From positions 1 to 64,000 of the forward strand of contig NZ_OY771648.1 in NCBI RefSeq assembly GCF_963674925.1: DNA of 64,000 nucleotides. The letters run 5' to 3'. Made by a program: the position numbers and the translations under genes. How positions within the stretch are numbered: position 1 is the first letter of the stretch; every line of letters begins with the position of its first letter. Source of the DNA: an uncultured Draconibacterium sp. GTDB taxonomy: Bacteria > Bacteroidota > Bacteroidia > Bacteroidales > Prolixibacteraceae. The notes below the pieces were generated by a model that saw only the letters and a list, made by a program, of their open reading frames with translations, made no database searches and was not told the DNA's origin. Shown here one piece after another: positions 16,581 through 25,349 of this stretch.

Positions 16581-17195
16581 TTACTTGCTCGAAGTCTCTC
16601 CTTCTGAAGCTGTAGCTTTCAATTCAAATTTAATCTCAAATTCATCGTGGATCATGTTATCACCCAAATCGCTGAAGAATTTTCCTGAACGGTATTTAAT
16701 GTCCCATTTTGTGCGGTCGATAGTAGCTGTACCATTGGCTGTTAAAAGATCTCCATCAACTTTCACCTCTGCAGGGAACGAAACTTCGTTTGTAATTCCT
16801 TTAATAGTAAGGTCTCCAACAACTTTATCATTTTCGTATGACGTAATTTTAAAATTGGCTACCGGGTGCTTTTCTGCTGAAAAGAAATCGTCTGATTTCA
16901 GGTGCCCTACTAATTTGTTTTTCCACTCCCCTTCAATGTCAGTTACTTCAATCGAAGTTACATCCAAATTCAGGTTAGCACCTGTAACTTTTTTGCCTTC
17001 TACAAAAACTTCTCCTCCGGCCAGGTTAAGGTATCCGGTATGTTCTCCTGTAACTTTTTTACCTGTCCAATATACTTTGCTGGCTTTTATGTCAACGTTA
17101 TAAGTTGTTTTTTCGCCTTTTCCGTTCGATGCAAAACCTGCTGTTGTAATTGTTATTGCAAGTACTAATAATGTAGCCAATTTTTTCATTTTCAT
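16581..17195 (-). CDS. YceI family periplasmic lipid-binding-like protein
   Basis: This 204-residue protein has a signal peptide (MKMKKLATLLVLAITITTAGFAS). It is followed by the YceI lipocalin-like beta barrel: YNVDIKASKVYWTGKKVTGEHTGYLNLAGG at the start, then SIEVTDIEGEWKNKLVGHLKSDDFF, HPVANFKIT, VVGDLTIKG and the closing RTKWDIKYRSGKFFSDLGD. YceI proteins bind polyisoprenoid chains in the periplasm. The gene is preceded by a TATGTTTG promoter element and followed by a hairpin, so it may be a transcription unit of its own. It sits 89 bp from the Crp/Fnr regulator gene on the same strand. Confidence 0.93.
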   Translation of the reverse strand: MKMKKLATLLVLAITITTAGFASNGKGEKTTYNVDIKASKVYWTGKKVTGEHTGYLNLAGGEVFVEGKKVTGANLNLDVTSIEVTDIEGEWKNKLVGHLKSDDFFSAEKHPVANFKITSYENDKVVGDLTIKGITNEVSFPAEVKVDGDLLTANGTATIDRTKWDIKYRSGKFFSDLGDNMIHDEFEIKFELKATASEGETSSK

Positions 17196-17228
17196 TTTTG
17201 TTTAATGTTCACTAATAATTTTCTATTG

Positions 17229-17236
17229 CAAACATA
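17229..17236 (-). promoter_or_regulatory. Bacteroidota -7 promoter element for the YceI gene
   Basis: TATGTTTG on the minus strand matches the TAnnTTTG consensus and lies 34 bp upstream of the YceI start codon. I see no good TTTG at the -33 position. Confidence 0.5.
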
Positions 17237-17284
17237 CGGGGGATTTGAAACGAAAAAAATAAACTAGTTTAAGAAAAACACCTT

Positions 17285-17860
17285 TTAGTCTCTTTTTCTT
17301 GCTTTTTTGGCAATAATCTTACTTAAAAATACGGGAGTAACTCCCAGATAAGATGAAATATGGTATTGCGGAAGGCGTTGAACAAGGTCGGGATCGTTTT
17401 TTAAAAGCTCCTCGTAATTCTCTTCGGCAGTTTTTGAAAGAATCGCCACAAAACGTTTTTGCAAAAAGATATATGACCGACGGATATGAGCCCCCAAATC
17501 CATATATTTTTCAATTATCAGCCGAAAACCATCTTCATCGATCGAAAAAACAGTTGTTTTCTCCACTGCATCTAAAAAATATGCTGTTGGTGCCGGTGTT
17601 GCCAGGTCGCCCAGCCACTGCCGCTCTTTGGCAAACAGTACATTAAATTCTTTTCCGCTCTGATCGATGATATACATACGCAACAGCCCTTTTTCAATGT
17701 AATAATGACGCGTATTCTCATCGTCGGCACTAAATATCCTTTCCTTTTTTTTAAACTGTTCTCGTCTGAAAACTGAAGCAATTTCCGTTTTATCAGCATC
17801 ATTAAGTTTACGCTTGCCAATTTTTTCGAAATAAGAATATAGTACAGAAAAGTCTTCCAT
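17285..17860 (-). CDS. Crp/Fnr family transcriptional regulator
   Basis: This 191-residue protein has an N-terminal cyclic-nucleotide-binding-like beta-roll (about residues 10-120; KKKERIFSADDENTRHYYIEKGLLRMYIIDQSGKEFNVLFAKERQWLGDL) and a C-terminal winged helix-turn-helix (about 150-190; YHISSYLGVTPVFLSKII). It lacks an obvious Fe-S cysteine cluster, so it is not a classical FNR oxygen sensor. It belongs to the compact Bacteroidota Crp-like group whose ligands are mostly unknown. Targets cannot be read off directly, although YceI, pirin and nitroreductase lie next to it on the same strand. Confidence 0.9.
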   Translation of the reverse strand: MEDFSVLYSYFEKIGKRKLNDADKTEIASVFRREQFKKKERIFSADDENTRHYYIEKGLLRMYIIDQSGKEFNVLFAKERQWLGDLATPAPTAYFLDAVEKTTVFSIDEDGFRLIIEKYMDLGAHIRRSYIFLQKRFVAILSKTAEENYEELLKNDPDLVQRLPQYHISSYLGVTPVFLSKIIAKKARKRD

Positions 17861-17916
17861 GTGTTATAGCTTCTACCACAAATTTAGCAATCAAAACCAA
17901 GTTGCCATACCTGATG

Positions 17917-19107
17917 CTACTTTTTTGATGCCTCGGTGTAAATGGCCTTTAACAAACTTGCATCGTCTTTGCTGTCGCTGCTCAATTGCCAGAACATAAT
18001 TCCGCCCAATTCATTTTCTTTTGCATATTGCGTTTTTAGTTTTACCGAAACGGTATCGTCGTAAGTAACAAATATGCTGTCGGCAGGATTATATAGGAAC
18101 GGAGCTTTAGCCACCGTATCCCAGTGTTTTTCGTAGCCATCCGCCTCAGTAAAATCGGTTAAAAGAACGGAATAGGAAGTTCCTCCACTAATGGGGCCGG
18201 TATTGGATTGATACAAACCATTATTTTCCGGCGGAACACCTTTCCAGCCGCGGCCGTAGAAAGCAGCACCAATTACGATCTGTTTCGGGTCGACACCTTT
18301 ATCCACACAAAAACGAATAATTTCCTCAGCCGACTGTGGCTCCCACAACTCTTCTCCTTCCGGTAATTCAGCATTTTGTTTTGTCATAGCTACACCAAGT
18401 GGCGTTTGTTTAATGTCGTCCAACGACCGGTGCCCCAATGTGGTATGATGGGTCGCAAACTTTGTTGCACCACCCGCTTGATCGTAGGTCATTACGTTCA
18501 TGTAATCTGCATATTTCATTACTTCCAACAGTTCCACATTTTTATAATAGCGCTTCCACCCTGCTGAAGCAAAAGTCAGTGTTTGCGGGCGATCGAGTTG
18601 ATCCAAGGCCTCGCGCAAACCTTTCATTAACAGGGTAAAGTTCTGTTTGTCTTCGGGGCGCGCTTTTGTTCCCCCTGCCGGGATAGCCGGGTATTCCCAG
18701 TCGATATCTACACCATCCAACTGGTACTTCTCAACAAAATCGATGGTGCTGGATATAAACATCGTCCGGCTTTCTTGGGTAAAAACTGCATCCGAAAAAC
18801 CATCGGCGGTCCAGCCGCCACAAGCAATCATTACTTTTAACTGCGGGTACTTTTCCTTTTGCGCCACCAGCTGTTTCATAATTGAATCTGCATTTTCATT
18901 TCGAAACTGCATCTTACCATCAATAACTTTACTAAAACTAAAAATGATATGTGTTAACTGCTCCAACGGCAATTCGTCGGGCATGTAGCCTTCGCGCGGA
19001 ACGTAGTAGGCCATTATGTTTATCCCTGTTTCGTCTTTCGTCTCCTTTTTTGCCCCACAGGAAACAAAAAATATGCAGACCAATAAAAATGTAATTAACT
19101 TGTTCAT
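17917..19107 (-). CDS. GH18 family lipoprotein (chitinase or endo-N-acetylglucosaminidase type)
   Basis: This 396-residue protein has a lipoprotein signal peptide with a lipobox ending at Cys17 (FVSC). Its single GH18 TIM barrel shows the catalytic DGVDIDWEYP motif at residues 131-140, with Glu138 as the proton donor and Asp134/Asp136 as supporting residues. Other GH18 landmarks are MIACGGWT (about 93-100), MNVMTYD and GGIMFWQLSSD near the C-terminus. GH18 enzymes cleave beta-1,4 GlcNAc linkages in chitin or the chitobiose core of N-glycans. It is divergently transcribed from a GH92 alpha-mannosidase, so an N-glycan substrate is plausible but inferred. Confidence 0.93.
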   Translation of the reverse strand: MNKLITFLLVCIFFVSCGAKKETKDETGINIMAYYVPREGYMPDELPLEQLTHIIFSFSKVIDGKMQFRNENADSIMKQLVAQKEKYPQLKVMIACGGWTADGFSDAVFTQESRTMFISSTIDFVEKYQLDGVDIDWEYPAIPAGGTKARPEDKQNFTLLMKGLREALDQLDRPQTLTFASAGWKRYYKNVELLEVMKYADYMNVMTYDQAGGATKFATHHTTLGHRSLDDIKQTPLGVAMTKQNAELPEGEELWEPQSAEEIIRFCVDKGVDPKQIVIGAAFYGRGWKGVPPENNGLYQSNTGPISGGTSYSVLLTDFTEADGYEKHWDTVAKAPFLYNPADSIFVTYDDTVSVKLKTQYAKENELGGIMFWQLSSDSKDDASLLKAIYTEASKK

Positions 19108-19146
19108 GATAATTTACGCATTCGATATTTTAGATAAAGATATGTT

Positions 19147-19154
19147 TATATTTG
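19147..19154 (+). promoter_or_regulatory. Bacteroidota -7 promoter element for the GH92 gene
   Basis: TATATTTG matches TAnnTTTG exactly and lies 36 bp before the GH92 start codon, in the 82-bp gap between the divergent GH18 and GH92 genes. No clear TTTG is present at -33. Confidence 0.5.
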
Positions 19155-19189
19155 CACTTTGTAAAATATTTAAAAACTGCTAGCCAAAA

Positions 19190-21427
19190 ATGAATAAACT
19201 AAAAAAGATAGCCCTTCCGTTGTTCGTGCTTTTGTTTTGTGTTTATACTATTTCGGCGCAGACTCCGGCTGATTGGGTAAATCCTTTTATCGGGACAACC
19301 AACTACGGAACCACCAATCCGGGAGCTGTGGTTCCGCGCGGAATGGTATCGGTAGTGCCTTTTAATGTTAGCGGCAATTCGCCCTTAAATAAACACGACA
19401 AGGATAATGGCTGGTGGTCGACGCCCTACTCGTGGGATAACAAATATTTTACAGGCTACTCGCACGTTAACCTCAGTGGTGTTGGCTGCCCTGAGTTAGG
19501 TGTAATTCTTTTAATGCCAACAACGGGAGACGTTAACGGCGATCACCACGAATACGGATCGGAAATGAGCAAGCAGGTGGCTCACCCGGGATATTATTCT
19601 GCCTACCTGAATAAATACGCTATCAATACTGAAGTTTCGGCAACGGAACGAACGGGTATCAGTCGCTTTACTTTTCCGGCCGGGAAATCGAATATTCTGA
19701 TCGATCTTGGCAACGGATTAACCAACGAAAGTGGTGGTTCAATAAAAATTGTAAACAACCAGGAGATTGAGGGCTGGCGAATGACCGGCACTTTCTGCTA
19801 CAACGACGGCACCGAACGCCCTGTTTATTTTGTAGCACGTTTTAGCAAACCGGCCGGGGAGTTTGGCGTGTGGAAGAAAATGCCAAGAATGGGATCAGAA
19901 GCAGCGTGGTCCGCTACCAGCGATAAAATAAAATATTACAAAAATTTCAAGGCAGAAATGGCTGGCGACAGCATTGGAAGCTGGTTTACTTTCAACACCA
20001 AAACCAACGAAGAGATTTTGGTTGAAGTGGGTATTTCATATGTGAGTATCGATAATGCCCGATTGAATCTGAACTACGAATCGAAGAATTTCGATTTTGA
20101 AGCTACCCGCAAGCAAGCGGAAGAAAAGTGGAACAAAGCCTTGTCGACGATTACCGTAAAAGGCGGAACCGATGATCAGAAAACAGTTTTCTACACCGGT
20201 TTGTACCACATCCAGATTCACCCGAATATTTTAAGCGATGTAAACGGGCAGTATCCGGCCATGGAGTCGTTCGAGATAAAAACACACCCCAACGGCGAGC
20301 GCTACACCGTATTTTCGCTGTGGGATACTTACCGCAATTTACATCCTTTTATGAGCCTTGCATTTCCTCAACAACAATTGAATGTGGTTCAATCGATGAT
20401 AGAAATGTACGACGAAAGTGGCTGGTTACCACGTTGGGAACTAAACAGCACCGAAACTCACGTTATGGAAGGCGACCCGGCATTACCCGTGATTGTGGAT
20501 ACCTGGTTTCGTGGCATCCGCGATTTTGATATTGAAAAAGCCTACGAAGCCATGTACAAATCGGCAACAACACCCGGCGCTAAAAACAAAATCCGACCGG
20601 ATATCGACCACTATATTTCGCATGGTTATGTGCCGCTAATGGAACAGTACGACAATTCGGTGTCGCACGCACTGGAATATTACATTGCCGACTGGAACCT
20701 GGCACAACTGGCAAAAGATTTGGGTAAAAACGACGATTACGAGCGTTTTTTGAAACAATCGCAAGGCTACAAAAACTATTACGATAAAGAGTTTGTAATT
20801 ATCCGTCCGAAGTTGGAGAATGGAGAGTTTATACCTGATTTTAACCCACGACAGGGAGAGAATTTTGAACCAAGTCCGGGCTTCCACGAGGGAAATGCCT
20901 ACCAGTATACATTCTGCGCCCACCACGATATGGATGGTATGATAGCGCTGAATGGTGGCAAAAAGAACTTTGTAAAAAAGTTACAGGCTATTTTCAACGA
21001 TGGACATTTTGATATGGCCAACGAACCCGATATTCATTACCCGTGGCTCTTTAACTATGTAAAAGGCGAAGAATGGCGCACCCAAAAAGAACTGAATCGT
21101 TTAATGGCCACCTACTTTAAAAACGCTCCTGACGGTTTGCCGGGCAACGACGATACCGGAACCATGTCGACCTGGATTGTTTATGCAATGATGGGAATTT
21201 ACCCTGTTTTGCCGGGCGATATGAATTATGCCATCTCCTCGCCTGTTTTCGATGAAGTGAAGATTCAGCTGGATCAAAACTTTTATCCCGGATCAGAACT
21301 TATCATCAAAAAAAGTGGTTCGGGTAATAAAATTAGTAGCATTTCGCTAAACGGTAAAAAGCAAAAGTCGTTCTTCATTAACCATGCTGATTTGGTGAAA
21401 GGTGGCGTTTTGGAGATTAATTTCTAA
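19190..21427 (+). CDS. GH92 alpha-1,2-mannosidase family protein
   Basis: This 745-residue protein has a signal peptide (about residues 1-24, ending ISAQ). The N-terminal beta-sandwich begins WVNPFIGTTNYGTTNPGAVVPRGM and is followed by an alpha/alpha-toroid. Family signatures include WLPRWELNSTETHVMEGDPA, FHEGNAYQYTF (containing the conserved glutamate) and GNDDTGTMSTWIVYAMMGIYPVLPG with the conserved acidic pair, followed by YAISSPVF. GH92 enzymes are calcium-dependent exo-mannosidases that trim alpha-mannosides such as yeast mannan or N-glycans. The full family length appears intact. The exact linkage is not readable. The divergent GH18 lipoprotein suggests cooperative glycan breakdown. Confidence 0.95.
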   Translation: MNKLKKIALPLFVLLFCVYTISAQTPADWVNPFIGTTNYGTTNPGAVVPRGMVSVVPFNVSGNSPLNKHDKDNGWWSTPYSWDNKYFTGYSHVNLSGVGCPELGVILLMPTTGDVNGDHHEYGSEMSKQVAHPGYYSAYLNKYAINTEVSATERTGISRFTFPAGKSNILIDLGNGLTNESGGSIKIVNNQEIEGWRMTGTFCYNDGTERPVYFVARFSKPAGEFGVWKKMPRMGSEAAWSATSDKIKYYKNFKAEMAGDSIGSWFTFNTKTNEEILVEVGISYVSIDNARLNLNYESKNFDFEATRKQAEEKWNKALSTITVKGGTDDQKTVFYTGLYHIQIHPNILSDVNGQYPAMESFEIKTHPNGERYTVFSLWDTYRNLHPFMSLAFPQQQLNVVQSMIEMYDESGWLPRWELNSTETHVMEGDPALPVIVDTWFRGIRDFDIEKAYEAMYKSATTPGAKNKIRPDIDHYISHGYVPLMEQYDNSVSHALEYYIADWNLAQLAKDLGKNDDYERFLKQSQGYKNYYDKEFVIIRPKLENGEFIPDFNPRQGENFEPSPGFHEGNAYQYTFCAHHDMDGMIALNGGKKNFVKKLQAIFNDGHFDMANEPDIHYPWLFNYVKGEEWRTQKELNRLMATYFKNAPDGLPGNDDTGTMSTWIVYAMMGIYPVLPGDMNYAISSPVFDEVKIQLDQNFYPGSELIIKKSGSGNKISSISLNGKKQKSFFINHADLVKGGVLEINF

Positions 21428-21797
21428 AAGGATTACCGGAGATTGAAAGGATTGATGCAAACATCTTTTAGGCAATTCGCATAACTCGCAACTTGATTTA
21501 TAAAACGAAATAAAGTAACAATACTACTTCGGTGAATGGTTTTGGTTATTTGCAAGGAGTAAGGAATCTGTATTTACTCTTTCCGAAAAAATATTATTGT
21601 ACAATCGGTTGGTTGGAATAGCTATATATAGCTTTAATAAGCGCAAGCCCCGTTTCAATCCCAATCTATTCAGATCTGAATAATACAATTTTATATGTTC
21701 GGTATTGTGTACCACAATAATTCTATATAGCTTTATAATCTTAACAACAACCCTTTACCCATATAACTGCATGGTAGTGGGTAGGTATACAGAGACC
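21428..21797. other. Intergenic region upstream of the hybrid kinase
   Basis: This gap has no recognised gene. Its first part carries AGATTGA-like words similar to those in other intergenic inverted repeats of this window. A 14-bp perfect palindrome, AGCTATATATAGCT, lies at 21620-21633, and a related TCTATATAGCTTTA occurs near 21722. The kinase promoter is presumably here, but I see no exact TAnnTTTG element. Confidence 0.4.
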
Positions 21798-24353
21798 ATG
21801 AATGATTCGCTAATCACCAAAATAAAATCGTTTTACCGTTACCTGTTTATTCCAGTTCTGCTAACGTTATTCTCCATCGTTTTCTTTTTGGTATACCGTA
21901 ATATTAAACTTACCACAATTAACGAATTCAATAACGAGCAACTGATTCTGGCCCAAACAGCCTCGATGGGAATTACCTCGTTTTTTACGGAATCGGAAGC
22001 CGATTTAAAATTCCTGGCAAGCCTTCAAGATGTTATTCAGGGAACAGATGGTAGTAAAGAAATATTACAAGGTTACTATTATGCACACGACTCTATTTTG
22101 ACGGCTATCACCCGGATCGACTCTTCGGGCAGAATACTATCGACCTACCCTGAAAATCTATCAGTAATAGGAAATGACATCTCGTACCAGGCCCATGTAA
22201 AACAGGTGATGGAAACGCACCAACCAGTTATCAGCGATGTATTTCTGTCGGTGCAGGGCTATTTGAGCATTGCCTATCATGTTCCGGTGTTTAACGACTC
22301 TACTTTTATGGGCAGTCTTGCTATTCTTATTCCAATGGATGAATTGGGAAGACAGTATCTGGGTAATATAAAAACGCGGGGAACCGGGCAAACATGGCTG
22401 CTGAGCGAAAACGGTACCGAGATTTATTGCTCGTTTGAAGAACACACCGGACGAATGTTTATAGATAACAACCAGCACCAGGAACTTGCTGAGCAACTTA
22501 TGACAAATATAACCCGCGATAGCAGCGGAGTTATTAAAAGTTATCATAGTGCAGATACCAGCTATGGAGAGGCCGTTATTGAAGAACAATATGTTACCTT
22601 TTACCGCACTCCGTTGGGCAATACCTACTGGACCATTCTTATTTCATCGCGGGAAGCAGATATTTTTAATGCACTAACCCGTTTCCGGAATCATTCATTT
22701 ATTGCCTTTTTTCTATTACTGCTTGCCCTGGCGTTCTACTTTTATTCGCTGGCAAAAGTCAGAAATGTTTTAAAAGTAGAAGCCAAACGACGGGAAGCTG
22801 AAAACACATTACAAAAAAGCGAGGAGAAGTTCCGGAAGTTATTCGAAGATCATTCGGCAATAAAATTACTGATAGACCCCGAAACATCGCAAATTATTGA
22901 TGCGAACATATCCGCAACCCGGTTTTACGGATGGAGCAGAGAGGAGCTTCAGCATATGACAATTAAGGAGATCAATACCCTCTCGGATGAACATATCAAA
23001 AAGGAATTTGCAAATCTGAAAGAAAAAGGAAGTATCCGTTTTGAATTCCGGCACCGGTTAAAAAATAACGAGATACGCGATGTTGAAGTTTTCAGCAGCC
23101 GGGTAGAGATTGACAACAAGATTGTTTTCCACTCGGTTATACACGACATTACTCAACGAAAAAAAGCGGCCCGGGCATTAATTCTTGCAAAAGAACAGGC
23201 CGAAGAAAGCAACCGCCTGAAAACCGCATTTTTGCAGAATATGAGCCACGAGATACGCACACCGATGAATGCAATTATTGGGTTTTCGTCGTTACTGCCA
23301 CACTCGTACAACAACAAAGAACAACTTGAACAATATGCCGAAATTATTAATCAAAGTTCGAATAACCTGTTGAGTATTATCGACGATATTCTTGAAATTG
23401 CTAAAATCGAATCGGGCCAACTACCACTCTTTAATGAAGCTTTTCGTTTAGAAGAATTGTTTACCGAACTAAAAATCTTTTTTAACGAATACCAACGTCA
23501 GATCAACAAACCGCACGTGCAGTTCGATTTTAAACCCTGTTCGTGCCAACTCGAGACCATTCTTACCGACAAAGGCAAATTGCGACAAATACTGATCAAC
23601 CTGATCAGTAATGCCTTTAAGTTTACCAACGAAGGAAGAATTGAAGGTGGCTGCTCATTGATGGAAGAAAAGAAAATTCAGTTTTATGTACGCGATACGG
23701 GAATTGGTATTCCGGCTGATAAAAAACAGACCATTTTCGAACGATTTACACAGCTACACACCGAGAAAAAGAAACAATACGGTGGCACCGGCCTGGGGCT
23801 GTCAATCGTTAAAGGCTTGTTAGATCTGCTCGGAGGAACGATCACGCTGGAGTCGGTACAGGAAGATCGCACAAAAGGACAAAGCGGGGGAACCACCTTT
23901 TATTTTAGCATTCCGTTCCAAAAAGCCGGTGAAAAAGCGATCAAACAAAATACCACCGTTAATGGAAAAGAATACCACTTTAACAACGAAACCATCTTAC
24001 TTGTGGAAGATAACTATGCCAACACCCGCCTGATTGAGAAAATGCTTGCCGATACCGGTCTCAAACTACTGTTTACCGAATACGGAGAAGAGGCTGTTGA
24101 TATGGCCTGTGCAAAGTTGCCTTCGCTGGTGCTTATGGACATCGGGCTACCCGACATAAGTGGCTACGAAGCTACCCGAAGAATAAAATCAGCAGCTCCC
24201 GGAATTAAGATTATTGCACAAACAGCTTATGTTTCCGTCGATGATAAAGTAAAAGCCTTTGAAGCCGGCTGCGACGATTTTGTGGGTAAACCACTTACCC
24301 GCGAACAGTTGCTTGCTGTAATTAACAAACATTTGGATACAACCCCCTTATAA
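21798..24353 (+). CDS. Hybrid sensor histidine kinase (dCache-PAS-HisKA-HATPase-REC)
   Basis: The start is chosen at the ATG at 21798 (MNDSLITKIKS), which places the first transmembrane helix close to the N-terminus; 21771 and 21705 are longer in-frame alternatives. Counting from 21798, there is a membrane helix at about residues 14-36, an extracytoplasmic Cache-like sensor domain at about 40-280, a second helix at about 297-318 and a PAS domain at about 340-450. The phosphoacceptor His484 follows in MSHEIRTPMNAIIGFSS, then ATPase boxes (NLISNAFKFT, DTGIGIP, GGTGLGLSI). A C-terminal receiver has phosphoacceptor Asp781 (LMDIGLPD). The ligand is unknown. There is no HTH output, so a separate partner is expected. 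The gene stands alone. Confidence 0.92.
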   Translation: MNDSLITKIKSFYRYLFIPVLLTLFSIVFFLVYRNIKLTTINEFNNEQLILAQTASMGITSFFTESEADLKFLASLQDVIQGTDGSKEILQGYYYAHDSILTAITRIDSSGRILSTYPENLSVIGNDISYQAHVKQVMETHQPVISDVFLSVQGYLSIAYHVPVFNDSTFMGSLAILIPMDELGRQYLGNIKTRGTGQTWLLSENGTEIYCSFEEHTGRMFIDNNQHQELAEQLMTNITRDSSGVIKSYHSADTSYGEAVIEEQYVTFYRTPLGNTYWTILISSREADIFNALTRFRNHSFIAFFLLLLALAFYFYSLAKVRNVLKVEAKRREAENTLQKSEEKFRKLFEDHSAIKLLIDPETSQIIDANISATRFYGWSREELQHMTIKEINTLSDEHIKKEFANLKEKGSIRFEFRHRLKNNEIRDVEVFSSRVEIDNKIVFHSVIHDITQRKKAARALILAKEQAEESNRLKTAFLQNMSHEIRTPMNAIIGFSSLLPHSYNNKEQLEQYAEIINQSSNNLLSIIDDILEIAKIESGQLPLFNEAFRLEELFTELKIFFNEYQRQINKPHVQFDFKPCSCQLETILTDKGKLRQILINLISNAFKFTNEGRIEGGCSLMEEKKIQFYVRDTGIGIPADKKQTIFERFTQLHTEKKKQYGGTGLGLSIVKGLLDLLGGTITLESVQEDRTKGQSGGTTFYFSIPFQKAGEKAIKQNTTVNGKEYHFNNETILLVEDNYANTRLIEKMLADTGLKLLFTEYGEEAVDMACAKLPSLVLMDIGLPDISGYEATRRIKSAAPGIKIIAQTAYVSVDDKVKAFEAGCDDFVGKPLTREQLLAVINKHLDTTPL

Positions 24354-24398
24354 CTACCTGATTTTAGGCTTCCTGCAGCCGTGTAATTGCTCAGCAAA

Positions 24399-24690
24399 CT
24401 TGTTGGCTGCCTTGTTGCAGTGCTGCAGCAAGCGAAAAAACATATTGGCTGGCGTGTTGCAGAGCTGCGACAAACAAAAAAACGTGTTGGCTCGCCTCCT
24501 GCACGGCTGCAACGACCCAAAAAACTTGTTGGCGACCATGTAGCACAGCTGCAGCGGGCAAAAAAATGTTATGGAAAGCTTGTTGCACGGTTGCAGGAAG
24601 CAACCAAATATTGTAGTTCGTCTGTTACACGGCTGCGGAAAGCAAAAAATTATAGTGGCTACTTTTTCGTAAAGCAAAAAGCCAGCCTAT
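24399..24690. repeat. Degenerate 42-bp tandem repeat array with internal dyads
   Basis: Six full units start at exactly 24399, 24441, 24483, 24525, 24567 and 24609, and a seventh partial unit starts at 24651. No insertion or deletion breaks the 42-bp phase despite heavy base substitution. Units begin with a TTGTTGGCT-like box, contain an inverted repeat such as CTTGTTGCAG-TG-CTGCAGCAAG (24411-24432), and end in an A6-A7 run. A more decayed unit may precede 24399. Read on plus, the period encodes a 14-residue pattern around KLVGxxVAxLQxAK; read on minus, a pattern around LQPCNxxANxFF. Confidence 0.85.
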
Positions 24691-24710
24691 ATAACAAGGC
24701 TTATATAAAT

Positions 24711-24746
24711 GAAAAAGCCGGACTGCAAAAACAATCCGGCTTTTCA
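24711..24746 (-). terminator. Terminator downstream of rplQ
   Basis: A 10-bp stem (AAAAGCCGGA at 24713-24722 with TCCGGCTTTT at 24735-24744) lies 19 bp after the rplQ stop codon. It is flanked by A-rich and T-rich ends and could end the ribosomal operon transcript. Confidence 0.8.
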
Positions 24747-24764
24747 ATATGGTAAAGAAAATTA

Positions 24765-25343
24765 TTAGTCTTCTTTCTTTTCCTCGTCAGCTGATTCATC
24801 AGCTTTAGGTTCTTCGGTTGTTTCTTCAGCTTTTGCTTCAGGAGCCGGAGCTTCTTCAGTTTTAACTTCTTCAACAACTTCAGCCTCTGCAACTGGTGCA
24901 GCAGCATCAGCTTTTTTAGCACCAGCACGACGTGAACGACGTTTTTTAGGTGCAGCAGCTTCTTCTTTTGCAGCCAACATAGCTTCGTTGAAGTCAACCA
25001 ACTCGATGATACACATATCGGCGTTGTCGCCTAAACGGCTACCGGTTTTAAGAATACGAGTGTATCCTCCCGGACGGTCAGCAACTTTTACAGCTACTTC
25101 GCGGAACAATTCCGATACAGCATCTTTATCTTGCAGGTAGCTAAAAACTACCCTGCGAGAGTGTGTAGTATCTTCTTTTGCCTTAGTAATCAGTGGCTCA
25201 ACGTACATACGCAATGCTTTCGCTTTTGCAACAGTAGTTGAAATTCTCTTATGCGCGATAAGTGAACTTGCCATGTTTGCCAACATCGCTTTACGATGTG
25301 GTGCTTTACGGCCTAAGTGATTAAATTTCTTATTATGTCTCAT
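24765..25343 (-). CDS. rplQ: 50S ribosomal protein L17
   Basis: The first 125 or so of 192 residues are a normal L17 (MRHNKKFNHLGRKAPHRKAMLANM, GGYTRILKTGSRLGDNADMCIIELV). The last 65 residues form a low-complexity tail: first a Lys/Arg-rich piece (PKKRRSRRAGAKK), then an Ala/Glu/Lys-rich acidic stretch. L17 lies near the polypeptide exit tunnel. The tail roughly doubles the usual extra-domain length and has no predicted fold. It is the last gene of the long ribosomal cluster, 6 bp after rpoA. Confidence 0.96.
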   Translation of the reverse strand: MRHNKKFNHLGRKAPHRKAMLANMASSLIAHKRISTTVAKAKALRMYVEPLITKAKEDTTHSRRVVFSYLQDKDAVSELFREVAVKVADRPGGYTRILKTGSRLGDNADMCIIELVDFNEAMLAAKEEAAAPKKRRSRRAGAKKADAAAPVAEAEVVEEVKTEEAPAPEAKAEETTEEPKADESADEEKKED

Positions 25344-25349
25344 TGCCTT

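Larger units (their letters stand above)
24354..24764. other. Intergenic region between convergent kinase and rplQ, filled by a repeat array
   Basis: This 411-bp gap holds a 42-bp tandem repeat array (24399-24690) and a terminator hairpin (24711-24746). Long frames are open on both strands through the array but lack ATG starts (TTG only) and have no recognised domain, so I do not call a gene. Confidence 0.6.

Noticed and set aside
24354..24755. Protein-coding genes across the 42-bp array on either strand
   Set aside because: Frames begin only at TTG, have no plausible ribosome binding site or domain, and are explained by the repeat period being a multiple of three. Kept as a finding, not as genes.
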